From: Limnanthes douglasii subsp. nivea
Lineage: Eukaryota; Streptophyta; Magnoliopsida; Brassicales; Limnanthaceae
Direction of reading: 5' to 3'
DNA: 64,000 nucleotides
NCBI GenBank assembly: GCA_036936605.1
Contig: JAUPFV010000002.1
Coordinates: 270,514,770-270,578,769 of the forward strand
In this document: positions 50,840 to 62,460 of the stretch, one piece after another
Position numbering within the stretch: position 1 is the first letter of the stretch
How the letters are laid out: every line of letters begins with the position of its first letter
The notes under the pieces: generated by a model
What the model saw: the letters and a program-made list of their open reading frames with translations, nothing else
What the model was told of the DNA's origin: nothing
Database searches by the model: none
Position numbers and translations under genes: made by a program

Positions 50840-52760
50840 AGCAACCGTCTTTAAATGCCATATCTTTCAAATCATAGCTCCAAATAAAAATCCAAAAAAT
50901 ATCAGTGATTTTGTTTTTAAGATGAACAAAACTAGATCCATGAAAGATATTTTTAGAATTTTATTTTATTTTATTAAGTAATTACGTGTAACTTGGTTGT
51001 GAAATAAGTCTGATTGTGTGGGAAAGTAACAAAAAAATTGTGAATATAAGTCTTAGTTGGATGTGAAAAGACTAAATTTTGTGTGTTGCGAAATTATGTG
51101 CATTTTTGTTTAAAAATAGAATGTGTTCTGGGTGTGAAATTACGTGTAATTTGGTTGTGAAAAAAAATGTTGTTCAATTTGCGTAATTATGTGTAGATGG
51201 GTTGTGAAAATAAGAAGAAAATAGTTGTTTCTATTGGATTTTTGGTTGTGAAATAAGTCTGATTGTGTGAAAAAAATATAACTTGTTTTTGTGAAAACTG
51301 GGTGTGAAACAACTAACATTTTTGTAGTTGCTAAAATATGTGCAATTTGTGTGTTAAAAAAACTTGTTTAAAAAAATTGGAATGTGTTACAGGTGCGCAA
51401 TTACATGTAATTAGGGTGCAAATTTGTTGCAAAAATAATAAGAAAATTGTTGTTTAAATAAGATTTTGGTTGTTGTGTGAAAAAAATAGAAATTATTTTT
51501 GTGAAAATAACTGTATATTTGGTATGAAACCACTAACGTTTCTTTACTTGCTAATATCTGTGCATTTTTGTGTTGAAATTTTTTGTTTCAAAAAATAGAC
51601 TATGTTCGTGGTGCGAAAATAGGCATAATTATGGCGCAAAATTAGTTTGGAAAAAGTTCTCCAAAATTTGATTCATATCGTCTTTTCGGCTTAAAAAAAT
51701 TAAAAGTATGTGTGTTTAAAAAGAATTGAATTAAAAATTAAATGTTATAATAATTTTAAAGTTAAAATAAATAATTGTTAAAATTATACATTTTTTTAGG
51801 GAGACTTACCATTTAAGACCCATCCGATAAAAGGCCTGAATTTTTTAAGAGACTTTATACTTAAACTACCCTTTTATATAAAATCCACTAACAACTTATC
51901 TTTCTTTTATTTTTTTCATTTAAATGTTTAAAGGCTCATATCTTTTAAACCGTAACTCAAAAATAAATCTGAAAATACCATTGGTTTGTTTTTTTAAAAC
52001 GAACAAAACTAGTACCACTCATGATAGGTTTTGAATTGTTTTTCAAAAAAATAATATTTTACACATGTTTCTCAGTATATGGTTTTGCATCTATCATAGT
52101 GGGCTTGTTTCGCATCTAATATCTATCATAGTGGGGCTTCGCATCTAGCAGTACAAAATTTAAACAGGTTTTGCATCTAGTAAAACAAAAAAGGTTTCAC
52201 TTCTAGCAAAACAAAAAAGGTTTCGCTTCTAGCAAAATAAAAAGGTTTCTCATCTAACAAAACAAAAAAGGTTTCGCATCTATCAAAACAAAGAAGGTTT
52301 TGCATCTAGCACAACAACAAAAGTTTCACATCTATCAAAACAAAAAAGGTTTTGCATCTAACACAACAAAGAAGGTTTCGCATCTAGCACAACAAAGAAG
52401 GTTTCACATCTAGCAGAGCAAAGAAAGTTTTGTATCTTCTTCGTTTAACCCCTATAAATTTTAAAACTTTAAAAGTCTGTACCTTGAAACCGTACTCGGA
52501 AAAAAAATCAGAAAACAATGTTGGTTTTTTTAAGATGAACAAAACTAGCACCACTCATGATATGTTTTTAATTTTTTTAAGAACAAATAACGTTTGACAT
52601 CTATCAAAAATGTGTTTTGCATCTATCATCCCAGAAAACATACACGTTTCACATCCATCAAAAGGATATTTTTTAATCAACCATTCGAGAAAAACTTACA
52701 CGTTTCGCAACTATCGCTACGTACATAACAAAACGTTTCACACATCCTTCGTAAAAAACC
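50840..52760. repeat. composite AT-rich repeat region with three copies of a 100-bp motif
   Basis: A motif with aacaaaactagxaccactcatga and a preceding run resembling accgtaactcaaaaataaatc occurs at about 50850-50970, 51930-52050 and 52460-52580. Between copies lie diverged 215-260-bp repeats (gtgtgaaattacgtgtaatt near 50980, 51130 and 51390) and a 26-bp minisatellite. No gene. 49931-50840 is also gene-free, perhaps old copia LTR. Confidence 0.6.
52167..52426. repeat. 26-bp minisatellite, ten copies
   Basis: Ten head-to-tail units of ggtttcgcatctagcaaaac plus aaagaa, with variants (cacatc, atctatc, gcacaac). Looser copies extend left to about 52085. Confidence 0.85.
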
Positions 52761-53486
52761 AGAACAGTTTTGCGCGTATATAAAATTCACATAAACTAAC
52801 ACACAGACTACGAAAAACTAACAATAATGCGACAAATATACTACATTATCAACGTAAATAACCGATGAATACCTGAAACCAAAAAAAAAATACATATCGA
52901 GTAAACTGATACATCGAATTCAGAAGTCGAGTAAATCGATTTACTAAACATCGATTTTATAAACATATATAAAAAATTTAACTTCGAAATCAATTAAAAC
53001 ACAATCAAAATCATCTGAAAACAAAAAAATACAAGAAATCGAGTAAAGAATTGATCATCACCTATAATGGTATGGCATTGTTCTATTCACATAGCAGAAA
53101 AAGATTGGGAAAAAAAACTCAAATATGAATATTAAAAACTTTTATATAAATTAGTATGGGTAAATATTAGTGGGTCTTAAACGATAAATATTTGACTAAA
53201 ACGAATCTTTCTCAAATAAAGTTGAAATATAGATTTTAAATAGAAAATAGTTAAGGTTTTGACTCCATATTTTTTTTTATATATAACTAAAATTATTATT
53301 GAAAATATTTAAGTCGGAGATGAGATCAATGAATTTAAAAATGTAAGTAGTTATTTGTATTTCTAATTTTTCTTCTACGATCGTTGCTAATTTATTTTTT
53401 TATAAACAGGTAATTATTTCTTAAATTAAATTATAAATTTTAATAAATAGTAGATATTTTGGCTGGATAAATTATTTAAGATGATA

Positions 53487-53780
53487 TAAGTTAAACATAA
53501 TGAAATAAATAGTGGATAAAAAGAAAAATAGTAAAAAGAGCCTTATTTATCTCAAGTAGTTCAATTTTAAATTATTATTTGTTTGATAAACATAATAAAA
53601 TAAATATTAGATAAGAAGAAAAATAGTAAAAGGGGCCATATTTATCTCATTAAGTTGTTCGATCTTAAATTATTATTTGTTTGATAAAGATAATAAAATA
53701 AATATTGGATAAGAAGAAAAATAGTAAAAGGGGACATATTTATCTCAATAAGTCGTTAAATCTTAAATTATTATTTGTTT
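53487..53780. repeat. 98-bp tandem repeat, three copies, upstream of SMR gene
   Basis: Units start at about 53487, 53585 and 53683. Each holds gataaacataataaaataaa, gaaaaatagtaaaaggggcc, tatttatctca and cttaaattattatttgttt. The last ends 80 bases before the TATA box of the SMR gene. 52760-53486 holds no gene. Confidence 0.85.
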
Positions 53781-53860
53781 GATAAACTGAAAAGCTCAAT
53801 TCACGAGTTTTATGGCATCGGATTCTCTTACTTTGACTTTCTCACTCTGGACCAAAATTG

Positions 53861-53867
53861 TATAAAC
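53861..53867 (+). promoter_or_regulatory. TATA box of SMR gene
   Basis: tataaac lies 225 bases before the ATG at 54086, leaving a pyrimidine-rich leader. This also argues against translation starting near 53858. Confidence 0.6.
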
Positions 53868-54085
53868 ACACAACACCAACCTCTTTATCTCTTGAATTGA
53901 ACGATACTCTGTTTCCTCAGTCCTTTCAACTTATTATTTTTCTCATCTTTTCAAGTATAGACTTTCGTTGTAGTTCCCAAAAGAAAAAGAAAAATACTCA
54001 AACTTTATTCTCTCTTTCTATTCTTTATTCCCTTCTTTTCTTTTCTCTTAAACCCTACAAAAGCTTCGGATTTTATTTTCAAACC

Positions 54086-54484
54086 ATGGGATTTTCAGAG
54101 AAATCAGATCAACCAAAAGGTGGGAGTTTAGAAAGTGAAGAGAAAACGTGGGCAGCTGAAGGATTTCAGTTAGGACCTCTGTTGAAACCTATTTCCACGA
54201 AAGGTATGGAGGAGACAGAGAGCGATGAAACGGAGGAGTGTTCAGCCACAACGCCGACCGCTGAGGAAACGACAATTAATACAGAGAGCGAGGAAACAGG
54301 GGAGTATTTAGCCACAACGCCGACGGCCGAGGAAACAAGAATTCCGGTACAATTGACCTGTCCACCTCCGCCAAAGAAGAAAAAATCTGTGTTGGGGTGG
54401 GATTACAATGCCGGTGCCTACCGGGGTAGAGAGTTTTTTATTCCTCCTGATTTGGAGACTCTGTTTGTGGAGAAGTCTAATTGA
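54086..54484 (+). CDS. SIAMESE-RELATED cyclin-dependent kinase inhibitor, SMR6-like, 132 aa
   Basis: A single-exon plant gene. The N terminus MGFSEKSDQ, the TTPTAEE and RIP motifs, the proline/lysine run CPPPPKKKKS, and the C-terminal REFFIPPDLETLF are the family signature. SMR proteins bind and inhibit CDK-cyclin complexes in the nucleus and promote exit from division or endoreduplication. The N terminus and DLETLF tail point to the SMR6 group. Residues 44-65 and 66-87 are a 66-bp in-frame tandem duplication (54215-54280, 54281-54346) carrying two TTPTAEET motifs. The chosen ATG (aaaccatggg) fits the family start; the frame is open upstream to 53858, but that includes the TATA box. Intact. 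Confidence 0.88.
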   Translation: MGFSEKSDQPKGGSLESEEKTWAAEGFQLGPLLKPISTKGMEETESDETEECSATTPTAEETTINTESEETGEYLATTPTAEETRIPVQLTCPPPPKKKKSVLGWDYNAGAYRGREFFIPPDLETLFVEKSN

Positions 54485-54539
54485 TTTAAATTTTTGAATA
54501 GTTGGGTTCGCTTGTTTTTGCAACTCTAATTTCTATATA

Positions 54540-54545
54540 AATAAA
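54540..54545 (+). terminator. poly(A) signal of SMR gene
   Basis: AATAAA 56 bases after the stop codon. A near-duplicate of ttggatcttgaaatctttt follows at about 54580-54640. 54650-55300 has no gene. Confidence 0.5.
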
Positions 54546-55489
54546 GTAGAATTTGCTGCATAATTTGTGTATAGATTAGGTTGGATCTTGAAATCTTTTG
54601 CTTCAATTATGTATTTTGTTGGATCTTGAAATCTTTTGTTTCATGCACTGTCATAACTGAGTAACCAACCTTAGATATCTAACCAAACTTCTAATTATCA
54701 TGTTGTTTAATAATATTTTCATTTGAGCATTCAAAATATGTAATTTTAGTACATTTGATAGGAAAATTTTAAATAGTTCGTTTGATCCCAAGTCGAGATT
54801 AGCGTATAAACAAAGCAGAAAGATTTAAAAAAAACGCAAATACTGCATTAACATATAAACAAAGTTGGTAGATAAGAAAATAGGTAAATAAAAATAACTT
54901 TTAAAGATAAGAATGTAAATGGTGTGACGATGGTATCAATGTTTCTTATAATTTTATACATGGAAGGACTGTAAATATTTTTTATAACAAACAAAAATTA
55001 ATAAAATGATTTAGTGATAAACAAAATAAACGGCCGGTGGAATTATTTGAAGAAAAGCTCGAAAAGCATGATACACCGCATCATTGATGGCTGAACGGAA
55101 AATGTTTTTAGTCAGTGACTGGCCAAAAGTCACTGAACTCTGACAATAAAAAAATGGAACTCATCCACCGAACACAACTAAAACAATTCGAGTAAATCAT
55201 ATTATAAAACAACTCAAATATTAGTTTTACATTATTCTAATGGATCAAACAATAAGAAAGAGTTTATCTCTTACAACAAAATCAAACACATAATTGAAGA
55301 TGTTATATATGGAAAATCTTCACAAATTGCTAAATATGAAGAGAAATTTCCTTCAGTAAAGAACAACCCCATCTTTGATCAACACCCATTTCAAAAGATG
55401 AACAACGTTAGCAACAAAAGAGAGGAAAGTCTTATATGGAAGCAAGCAAGAGATTATACATGATCAATTGCACGTCTCAAACAAATGAG

Positions 55490-56260
55490 AGTTTAAAGCT
55501 ATCCATTTCAAAGAAGCAGATAAGAATTTTATTCTTAATAATGCTAAATTTACTTTTATAGGAAAATTTTCATTAGGTATGTAGCAAATGCATATAATTC
55601 CATTTTCTTGGAAAATTAAACTTGAATTGAGACTTTAGCGTAGAAGTTCGGGATCAAAGACCTATTCTAATTGAGATTGAAATATTAGATGATATACGAA
55701 ACTCTGAAAGAGGAATGTTTGGATTATAGACCAGCATTCCATGAGACTACTCAAATGGTCCCCAAGATTCAATCCAAAACGCGAGTCTTCTGTAACTCTA
55801 GTTTGGGTTACATTTCCAAACATTCTTGAATATCTATATAATCAAGATACTATACACATCATTGCAAAGACTATATGTAGGCCTTTAAACGTCTCGATAC
55901 CAACCAGAAATAGGGTTAAATTCAATTGTTGCAAGGCATGGATAGAATTGGATGTATCCAAGCCTTTAAGCAACAAAATCTGGATTAATTTTGATGGTCA
56001 GGATGAATTTTTGGTCGGATATTGTCTATAGAGATAAACCACTTTATTGTATGGATTGCTTTCACCTTGGAGATAATGTTAACTGATGCAAAAAACATAT
56101 AAACGCCACTACAATCCAAAATTTAGGCCCTAACTTAATCTCAGTTCAAACTAAATACAATCAAATACAACAACCATCAAAATTTATTGGTATTTTCGTT
56201 TCCCAAATTAAAATCTATAATAGTTAAAGAACCAATGGCTGGAAATTCAAAATCTGAAAC
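55490..56260 (+). pseudogene. LINE ORF1 remnant (DUF4283 region)
   Basis: The stretch 55741-56031 reads MRLLKWSPRFNPKRE, LVWVTFPNILEYLYN and CKAWIELDVSKPL, matching ORF1 of the intact LINE (RLLKWTPGFDP, LWVTLPDIPEF, WVEVDISKPL). Just upstream, KFTFIGKFSLG matches its SKHTLIAKFASG. The zinc-knuckle region near 56050 is broken. Stops and shifts throughout. Confidence 0.75.
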
Positions 56261-56559
56261 AACTAACAAATTACCAAAATATCATTGAAAAGCCAAATAT
56301 CTCACTCAAGGACAAACATTCAAACCTTGAAATCAATGGAAGAGAGAATAATAAACAAACTGTAAAACATAATATAATAACAATAGAGGAATTAGACTCT
56401 AAATTAATTGAAGCTCTACACTCAATAGAGCTTGAAAACATCATTACCTCTAGCATTGACCTAACTAGTAATGAAAAATTTGTTCTCTCCAAATTTCACC
56501 CTTATTGGAAGCCTACAAGCTTCACCAATCTCTGGAAACCCTGTCAAACAACCAGAATT

Positions 56560-59500
56560 CAAAACATTGATTAATAAGAAAACATTGTTATGGGTGATTT
56601 TAATAGTATCACCATTTATTTGGAACAAGTATCATGCTCATCATTGTATCACCAATTCTTTGGAACAACTGTGTGGAAGATTCATGCTATATGGGCTCAC
56701 CATACACTTGGTCAATAAGAAGAAATGGAAATAGGGAACAAAGTTTTACTAAATGATTCATTGAGGAATTATTTTGATAACATTTAGGTTAAGCATATGG
56801 CTAGAACTAGCTTAGACCATTCACTGTTATTCTATATCCAATAGCTTAACCAAGCCAAACACAACATTTAAGTTCCTTAACATGTGAAAACTGCACCTAG
56901 AATTCACACATACAATATAATCCTGGAATATTTCTATATATGGCTCTCCTATACATTAAATTAAAGTCTTGCAACTTGGAAGTATTTGGTAACATCTTCA
57001 ATGTTCTAGCTAAAGCTGAAGATGAAGTTCTATTTCTTGAAAATAAATTTCAAGAAACTCAAAACTTAGGGGATAAGATCAACCTCTCAAAAGTTAATGC
57101 CTCCCATTTTATTCTCTTGAAAAGAGAAAAATATTAGTGGGAGCAGAAAAACTGTATTAATTGGCTCAAAATGGGAATAAAAACACAACCATTTTCCATA
57201 ATTTTGTTAAGAAAATAAATAAATAGAATAGAATTCTTAGAATTTGGCATGCAGGATACTGGATTGAAGATCAAAAACTTATAGGAGACTTGACTCTTGA
57301 ACATTTCAAAGATCTCTTAGCATATTCTAATCCTGTCAAGTATTATGAAGATTCTATGTATATTATTCCTAAACTAATAACTAATTCAGACAACCAATTT
57401 CTTCTTGCTATTCCTACAGAAGATGAAATTTGTAGCTCAATAAAAACTCTTACTTCTAATAGTGTTGTTTGAATTTATGGGTTCAATGAAACTTTATATC
57501 AAACATGTTGGCCTATTATCCACAAATATATATGTGCATGTGTGGTGGATTACTTTTTGAAAAAATGACCCAAATGGCATCTTTGAAACCGTCATATGTC
57601 TTACTCCTAAATATAAAAGTCTCAAACTATGGAAATATTTTAGATCTATTAGTCTATCTTATATTTTTAACAAGATATTGTCTAAAAGTTTGAATGAAAT
57701 ACTCACTAAAATTCTTCCAAAGATCATCTCTGAAGAACAAGGAGGATTCGTTCATGAAAGGAATATCCATGAACATATACTCCTTTTTCGAGAGCTAATA
57801 TATGATATATACAAGAAAACTAAAGGTGGTAATAACCTTCTAAAGATAGACATGGAAAAATCATTCAATGAGCTATCTCACAGCTTCATCACAAATGTTA
57901 TGAAAGCTTTTGGTTTTCATATCAATTTCATAAACCTTATCAAAAATGGAATTAGTTGTATTATAAATTAATATTTCAAAGGTTACTCTAAAGGTTTAAA
58001 TGGTATTAGGAAAATGAATCTCATTTCCCCTAGCTTATTCATAATAGCATAAAAATACCTTATTCAAGGTATAAACCGTCTAGCATTTTCCAGATGACTT
58101 TATCATCTTTGCAAATAGTTCTATCAATAACATCAATAAAATAAACACTTTTTACAGGTATACCAAGATATTTTGGGGAAATCTATATAAACAGGAAAAT
58201 CTAACCCCATAATCTCATCAAGAATAACACAACATAAAATAAGATCAGTTAAAGTTGTAATGAGCTTCAAAAATAGTACACTGTCTTTCTTTAAAATACT
58301 TAGGAGTATCAAGTCACACTGCTAACAAAGCCTGTTACTTTGATGAATTGGTTAACAAAACTAGAAACACAATTCAATATGGAGATTTTAAAACATTATC
58401 ATATGGGGATAGGTTAGTACGGATCTAATCAGTACTAATGGTCATACTATCATAGCATACTCAATGTTGTCTTTTACCAGAGTCTGTTATTAACAGGATT
58501 GAGAAACTTTTCAATAGATTTTTATGGGGGATCAAAGTACTCCTCCCATACTATAATCTGATCTAAATGGTCATCCATATACAAACCTTATGAAAGGAGT
58601 CCTACATATAAAAAGAATCACTGATATGGAAGATATTTTATCCTGTAAACTTTGGTTTAAGTTTCATGAATATAAATCCATTTGGGAAATTTTCATGCAC
58701 TCAATGTACTACCCTTCCATTCACCCTCTTCAATTTTAAATAAATTCTAAAGGTTCTAAGACTTGGAGAAGATTAGCTTCAATCAAATACATTGTTAAAC
58801 AATTTATTTTATGTAAGATAGGAAAAGGAAATATAAAATTTTGGCTTGACAAATGGTTCAATAATTATCATTTAATTATTCTCTCAAATGTTACTAATAA
58901 TGATTGGTGTCTTAACAAAAAGGTTAGTAATTATTGGTCAAATGGTAATTGGAATCTAATAAAACTTAATTCTACTATCATCAACTCTGATATCGGAAAA
59001 ATCCAAAACCTCGCAATTCATGAAGATATATATGGTAAAACAATGTAGTCCTTATCTAGTTATGGTGATTTTAACACCAAGGCTACTTGGAACAAAATTA
59101 GAAATAATGGTGTTGTTTCCAATCTCTTTAAGAAGATTTAAAACAACACCACTCCAGCTAAATACTCTATCCTCTTTTGGAAGTTACTCAAAAGCTGGAT
59201 TTCAGTAGATTCAAACATTAAAAAAAAGTATATGCCTAGTATTTAAATGTCAGCTTTGTCAAAATATAAAAACATTTAATCATGTATTTGTTAATTGTCC
59301 AGTATCATGGGATATTTGGAGTCATCTAGCTTGCTTATTTTGTATCATTTTAGGTAGATATATGATTATCCGTCATCTCATACGTTGCTGGTTTTGGTCA
59401 ACAAATAATATCACTCTATTAAAACCATTATACCTACTAGAACTTGTTGGTCCATATGGCATTTCATATATAAACCAAAATACAATGACCAAACTATAAA

Positions 59501-60264
59501 CACTATATTCTAGATAAAATATACTATATTATTTCTAGACTAAACAATGTTAATCTGCTAAAAATAAGTACTGGAATTAAGACCTTAAGATTGTATCTGA
59601 GTTTGGCTGTTACTTTCATCTTACCCAACCTACTAAGACCAGAATACTTAAATGGTTACCTACCTCGAGAAATAGGTCTAAATTTAATTCAGATGGGTCT
59701 TGCCTATTAAATGAAGAGGCTAGTGGAGGTGGACTTATAAGAGACAACAATGTGGATATCATTGCTCCCTATGATATGCTTTATTATGAATAATCCATAA
59801 CAATTGTTGAATATCGGGCTCTACTGATGGTCTTATAATACGTTCATTTTAAGAAGTCACAGTAATAGATAATCAAATTGAATAAGGCTTTCTTTGTTTC
59901 TCTATAGTATCTTGAAGACACTGAAATTAATCATTGTCAGAATATAAATAACCCAGAATTCTCTCTGGAAGCTTGGTTGAGTGAAATTATAGTAGTTGAT
60001 AGAACTCACTTTAGTGGAAGACAAAAGTCCTCTCTTAAAATTCGAAAGGCTGTAAGAATAAATGAAGGATCCGGGGTTCTCTGGAAATTAGAAGCCAAAC
60101 GTTATCAACAAATTAAGTGTTTTACTGATTTCTCTATAAGACCCTGCTTCAAATTTCCACCAAAATTTTGGCGGGTCTTCAAATTTTATTTTAGCGGTCA
60201 ACTTGGAGGAATTATAGGTTCAAATATTACACGTGTAATTCGTTTAGAAAATAGATTATTATGA
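56560..60264 (+). pseudogene. LINE ORF2 remnant
   Basis: Fragments follow ORF2 order: endonuclease end (about 56590-56830, with GDFNSI-like and LDHS), reverse transcriptase (57678-57971, ILPKIISEEQGGFVHERNIHEH and IDMEKSFNELSH), zinc region (about 59140-59340, CQLCQ ... FNHVFVNCPVSWDIW), and RNase H (about 59690-60000, SDGSCLL, ASGGGLIRDNN). Numerous stops and frameshifts make it inactive. The RT core that should hold the YADD box (about 58050-58120) is partly deleted or diverged. Confidence 0.78.
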
Positions 60265-60329
60265 AAGGTCTCTAAAATTGTATGAGTTCAATTATTAATA
60301 ATGCTATTTTAATAAAAAAACTCTAAATA

Positions 60330-61134
60330 TCTTTAATATATTATGAAGATTTTATTTTATTTTTCTTTAACAACTTAGATTTTTCAGTTTAGTATATCTT
60401 TGACTAAGTCTTATAGAATTTGAGTACTTGAATTGTTGATGGGCCAACGTAAATAGACCAAACTATTTACACCCTTATTATTAGACCTTTTATTCTTACG
60501 CGAGTAACAAAGAAATGACTGACTTTGATTTATTGGATGTATCTACCATCGGCCTAAGTATCTGGTGACATTGGTCAAAGCATGTGTCGCATTGCTGAAT
60601 TATATCTTGATATTGGCTTGAGATTGACCTTGACCTTGATTCTTCTATTTCATAAAGTTTTGTCTCCACATCTAACGTTATTACATTTTATATTTTTACA
60701 TATTAAAATATCTATATTAGTCACCTTGTGTTAGACTCCTAAAGTCTGAAGGCCTATTTATTCTATCTTGCTCTAGCTGAACTATCACTGAAAAATTCTC
60801 TGATTCGGTTTGTACTAAATTGTTTATGTCTCATTAAAAGCTTTCAATGGCCAAAACCTCCATTAAGGATAAAATTCTCTATTTTTTCTAGAGGAAAGTG
60901 TACAACTAACAGTCAGTAGGCTACCAGGTTATTACCCATTTCTTATTGATTAACTTACTTGTATCACTACTAGCTTCAGAAGGCTTTAATTCTTTGTTGT
61001 CTATATTTCAATAACCCATAGTCTTTAAGGAAGGATGATGTAAGGATTACCATGTCATCTGAAGTGTTGTTATTGTTTTAAATTCTGTAAGTAGTTGGAG
61101 ATATGCTTCATCTAAGCTTGTTATGAATGTATTC
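60330..61134. other. intergenic; probable LTR of the Tat-3 remnant at its right end
   Basis: No gene. If the inverted polypurine tract at 61137-61148 is real, the 3' LTR of a minus-strand Tat element starts at 61136 (tggaatacattc on the minus strand) and runs to lower coordinates for a few hundred bases. No second LTR copy is in the window. Confidence 0.35.
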
Positions 61135-61136
61135 CA

Positions 61137-61148
61137 GTAGCCCCCCTA
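61137..61148 (-). other. Tat-3 polypurine tract
   Basis: The minus strand reads ctaggggggctac, matching Tat-2 exactly over aggggggctac. Confidence 0.55.
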
Positions 61149-61630
61149 GCCATTGATGAAGGATGAAGGAAAGAATATACTAATTCAATATTTTCTCTTG
61201 CAATTTCATTTATGTTGAGTTTCTCATTTTGTTTCTTCGAGTTTGACTTGCGTGCTGAAATTATCTAAGGAACATTGATTCATTGATGAAGACTGAGGTT
61301 AAGGGCTAGAAAGTTAAATGAAAGTGTATTCACATTTGTTAGCCAACCCAGGTTTAATGTATTTTTTTGGTCATGTTGTTAGTGATGGATACTTATAGCC
61401 GACGTATTTTGTGATTGTATAATATTTGGATTTATTTTTGTTTGCAAGTGGTGAGAGTTTTGAAGTTAGAGCACATGTTTATATTATTTGGGTGAAAAGC
61501 GTAAGTGGGTGATAGATGGTTACATGTGAATTAAAGTTATCTTTTTTAAACATGCTCGTGCACCCTCTTCAAATTCTACAATCAGTCTATTATGGAAAAA
61601 ATAATTGTTTGATTTGACATAAAACTTTGG

Positions 61631-62396
61631 GTATAAAAACCGCTTTAATCCCTCATTTGATTTATTTTTTATATTTTCTCACTCCACTGTTTCTTGTCCT
61701 TTTTTCTTCAGTTCTTCGAGTTTCTTAAATTCTCAAACTGGTGGTTAATTTGTTATTTCTGTTATAACAAACTTTTGATTTCACTTATAAATGGGTAGAA
61801 TATGCGAAGAGAGTGAACCTTCTGATAGCCATGAGAACAGCAGTTCCTTTGGAACTAGTTTATCTACTTATAAAATGAAATGTTATTGTTAAAACTGCTT
61901 TTGAGAAAACATGTTTAGGTTGAAAAATATTTAAGCTCGAGGCTAGCCAAGAGAAGAAAAATTCGTTGAACTTCCAATTTTGATTTTAGGATGAGTATTT
62001 GAAGAACATGTATTTTATGATTTCTCGGCAGGGTAGTGCATTGTTATATGTCATATCAAGGATCTTTCAACGAGCTGTCAATTTGGTAACTATATGAAGA
62101 GTTTGATTTTTATTCATAGCAAAGTTTTAAAAACGTGTGAAGAGAAGTTGACTACTTATGAGTCTGCACGTGTTGTTGTGGAGGATTGTTGGTATTTTGT
62201 TGACAAAGAATTTATTACGAAAATAGTCAAAGTTGAGGTTGCAAGCTCAAACCTACAAATACAGATGGATTTTTTAACGGTAAGTTTTCATTTTGTTTCA
62301 GACCTTCTCATTATTGAACATCATGCTTGGATGGATGAATCTAGTTGTTGGTCACTTCAAACCAGATTACTAATGGGTCCTTTAACTTGACCCGAT
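61631..62396 (+). pseudogene. possible remnant of Tat-3 antisense gene with TATA box
   Basis: tataaaaa at 61631-61638 lies about 490 bases from the polypurine tract, like the TATA boxes of Tat-1 (about 515) and Tat-2 (about 400). A short frame opens at 61791 (MGRICEESEPSDSHENSSS). A 98-codon frame at 62094-62390 contains a helical stretch (KVLKTCEEKLTTYESARVV). I could not align these to the Tat-1/2 antisense proteins, so identity rests on position. Confidence 0.35.
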
Positions 62397-62460
62397 TTCA
62401 CGATCCGACCCAATAATCCCATGGGTCAGTAATTAAGTATAAATACCTCAACCACTTTCA
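62371..62460 (+). repeat. direct repeat copy A, LTR-like with TATA box
   Basis: taatgggtc, gacccgatttcacgatccga, catgggtcagtaattaag and tataaatacc match 63920-64000 in the same orientation. Placement just before a transcription-start-like region suggests part of an LTR. Confidence 0.55.

Larger units (their letters stand above)
55320..60320 (+). mobile_element. decayed L1-type LINE
   Basis: ORF1 and ORF2 remnants lie in order on the plus strand, homologous to the LINE at 9.4-15.3 kb. An A-rich end (aataaaaaaa) near 60310 may be its tail. The 5' end is not defined and no target duplication was found. Confidence 0.75.

Noticed and set aside
52085..52440. CRISPR-like array of short repeats
   Set aside because: Units are contiguous with no unique spacers, and this is plant nuclear DNA; it is a minisatellite.
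53858..54085. In-frame upstream extension of the SMR protein by 76 codons
   Set aside because: It begins without ATG, overlaps a TATA box, is pyrimidine-rich leader in character, and the family N terminus starts at 54086.
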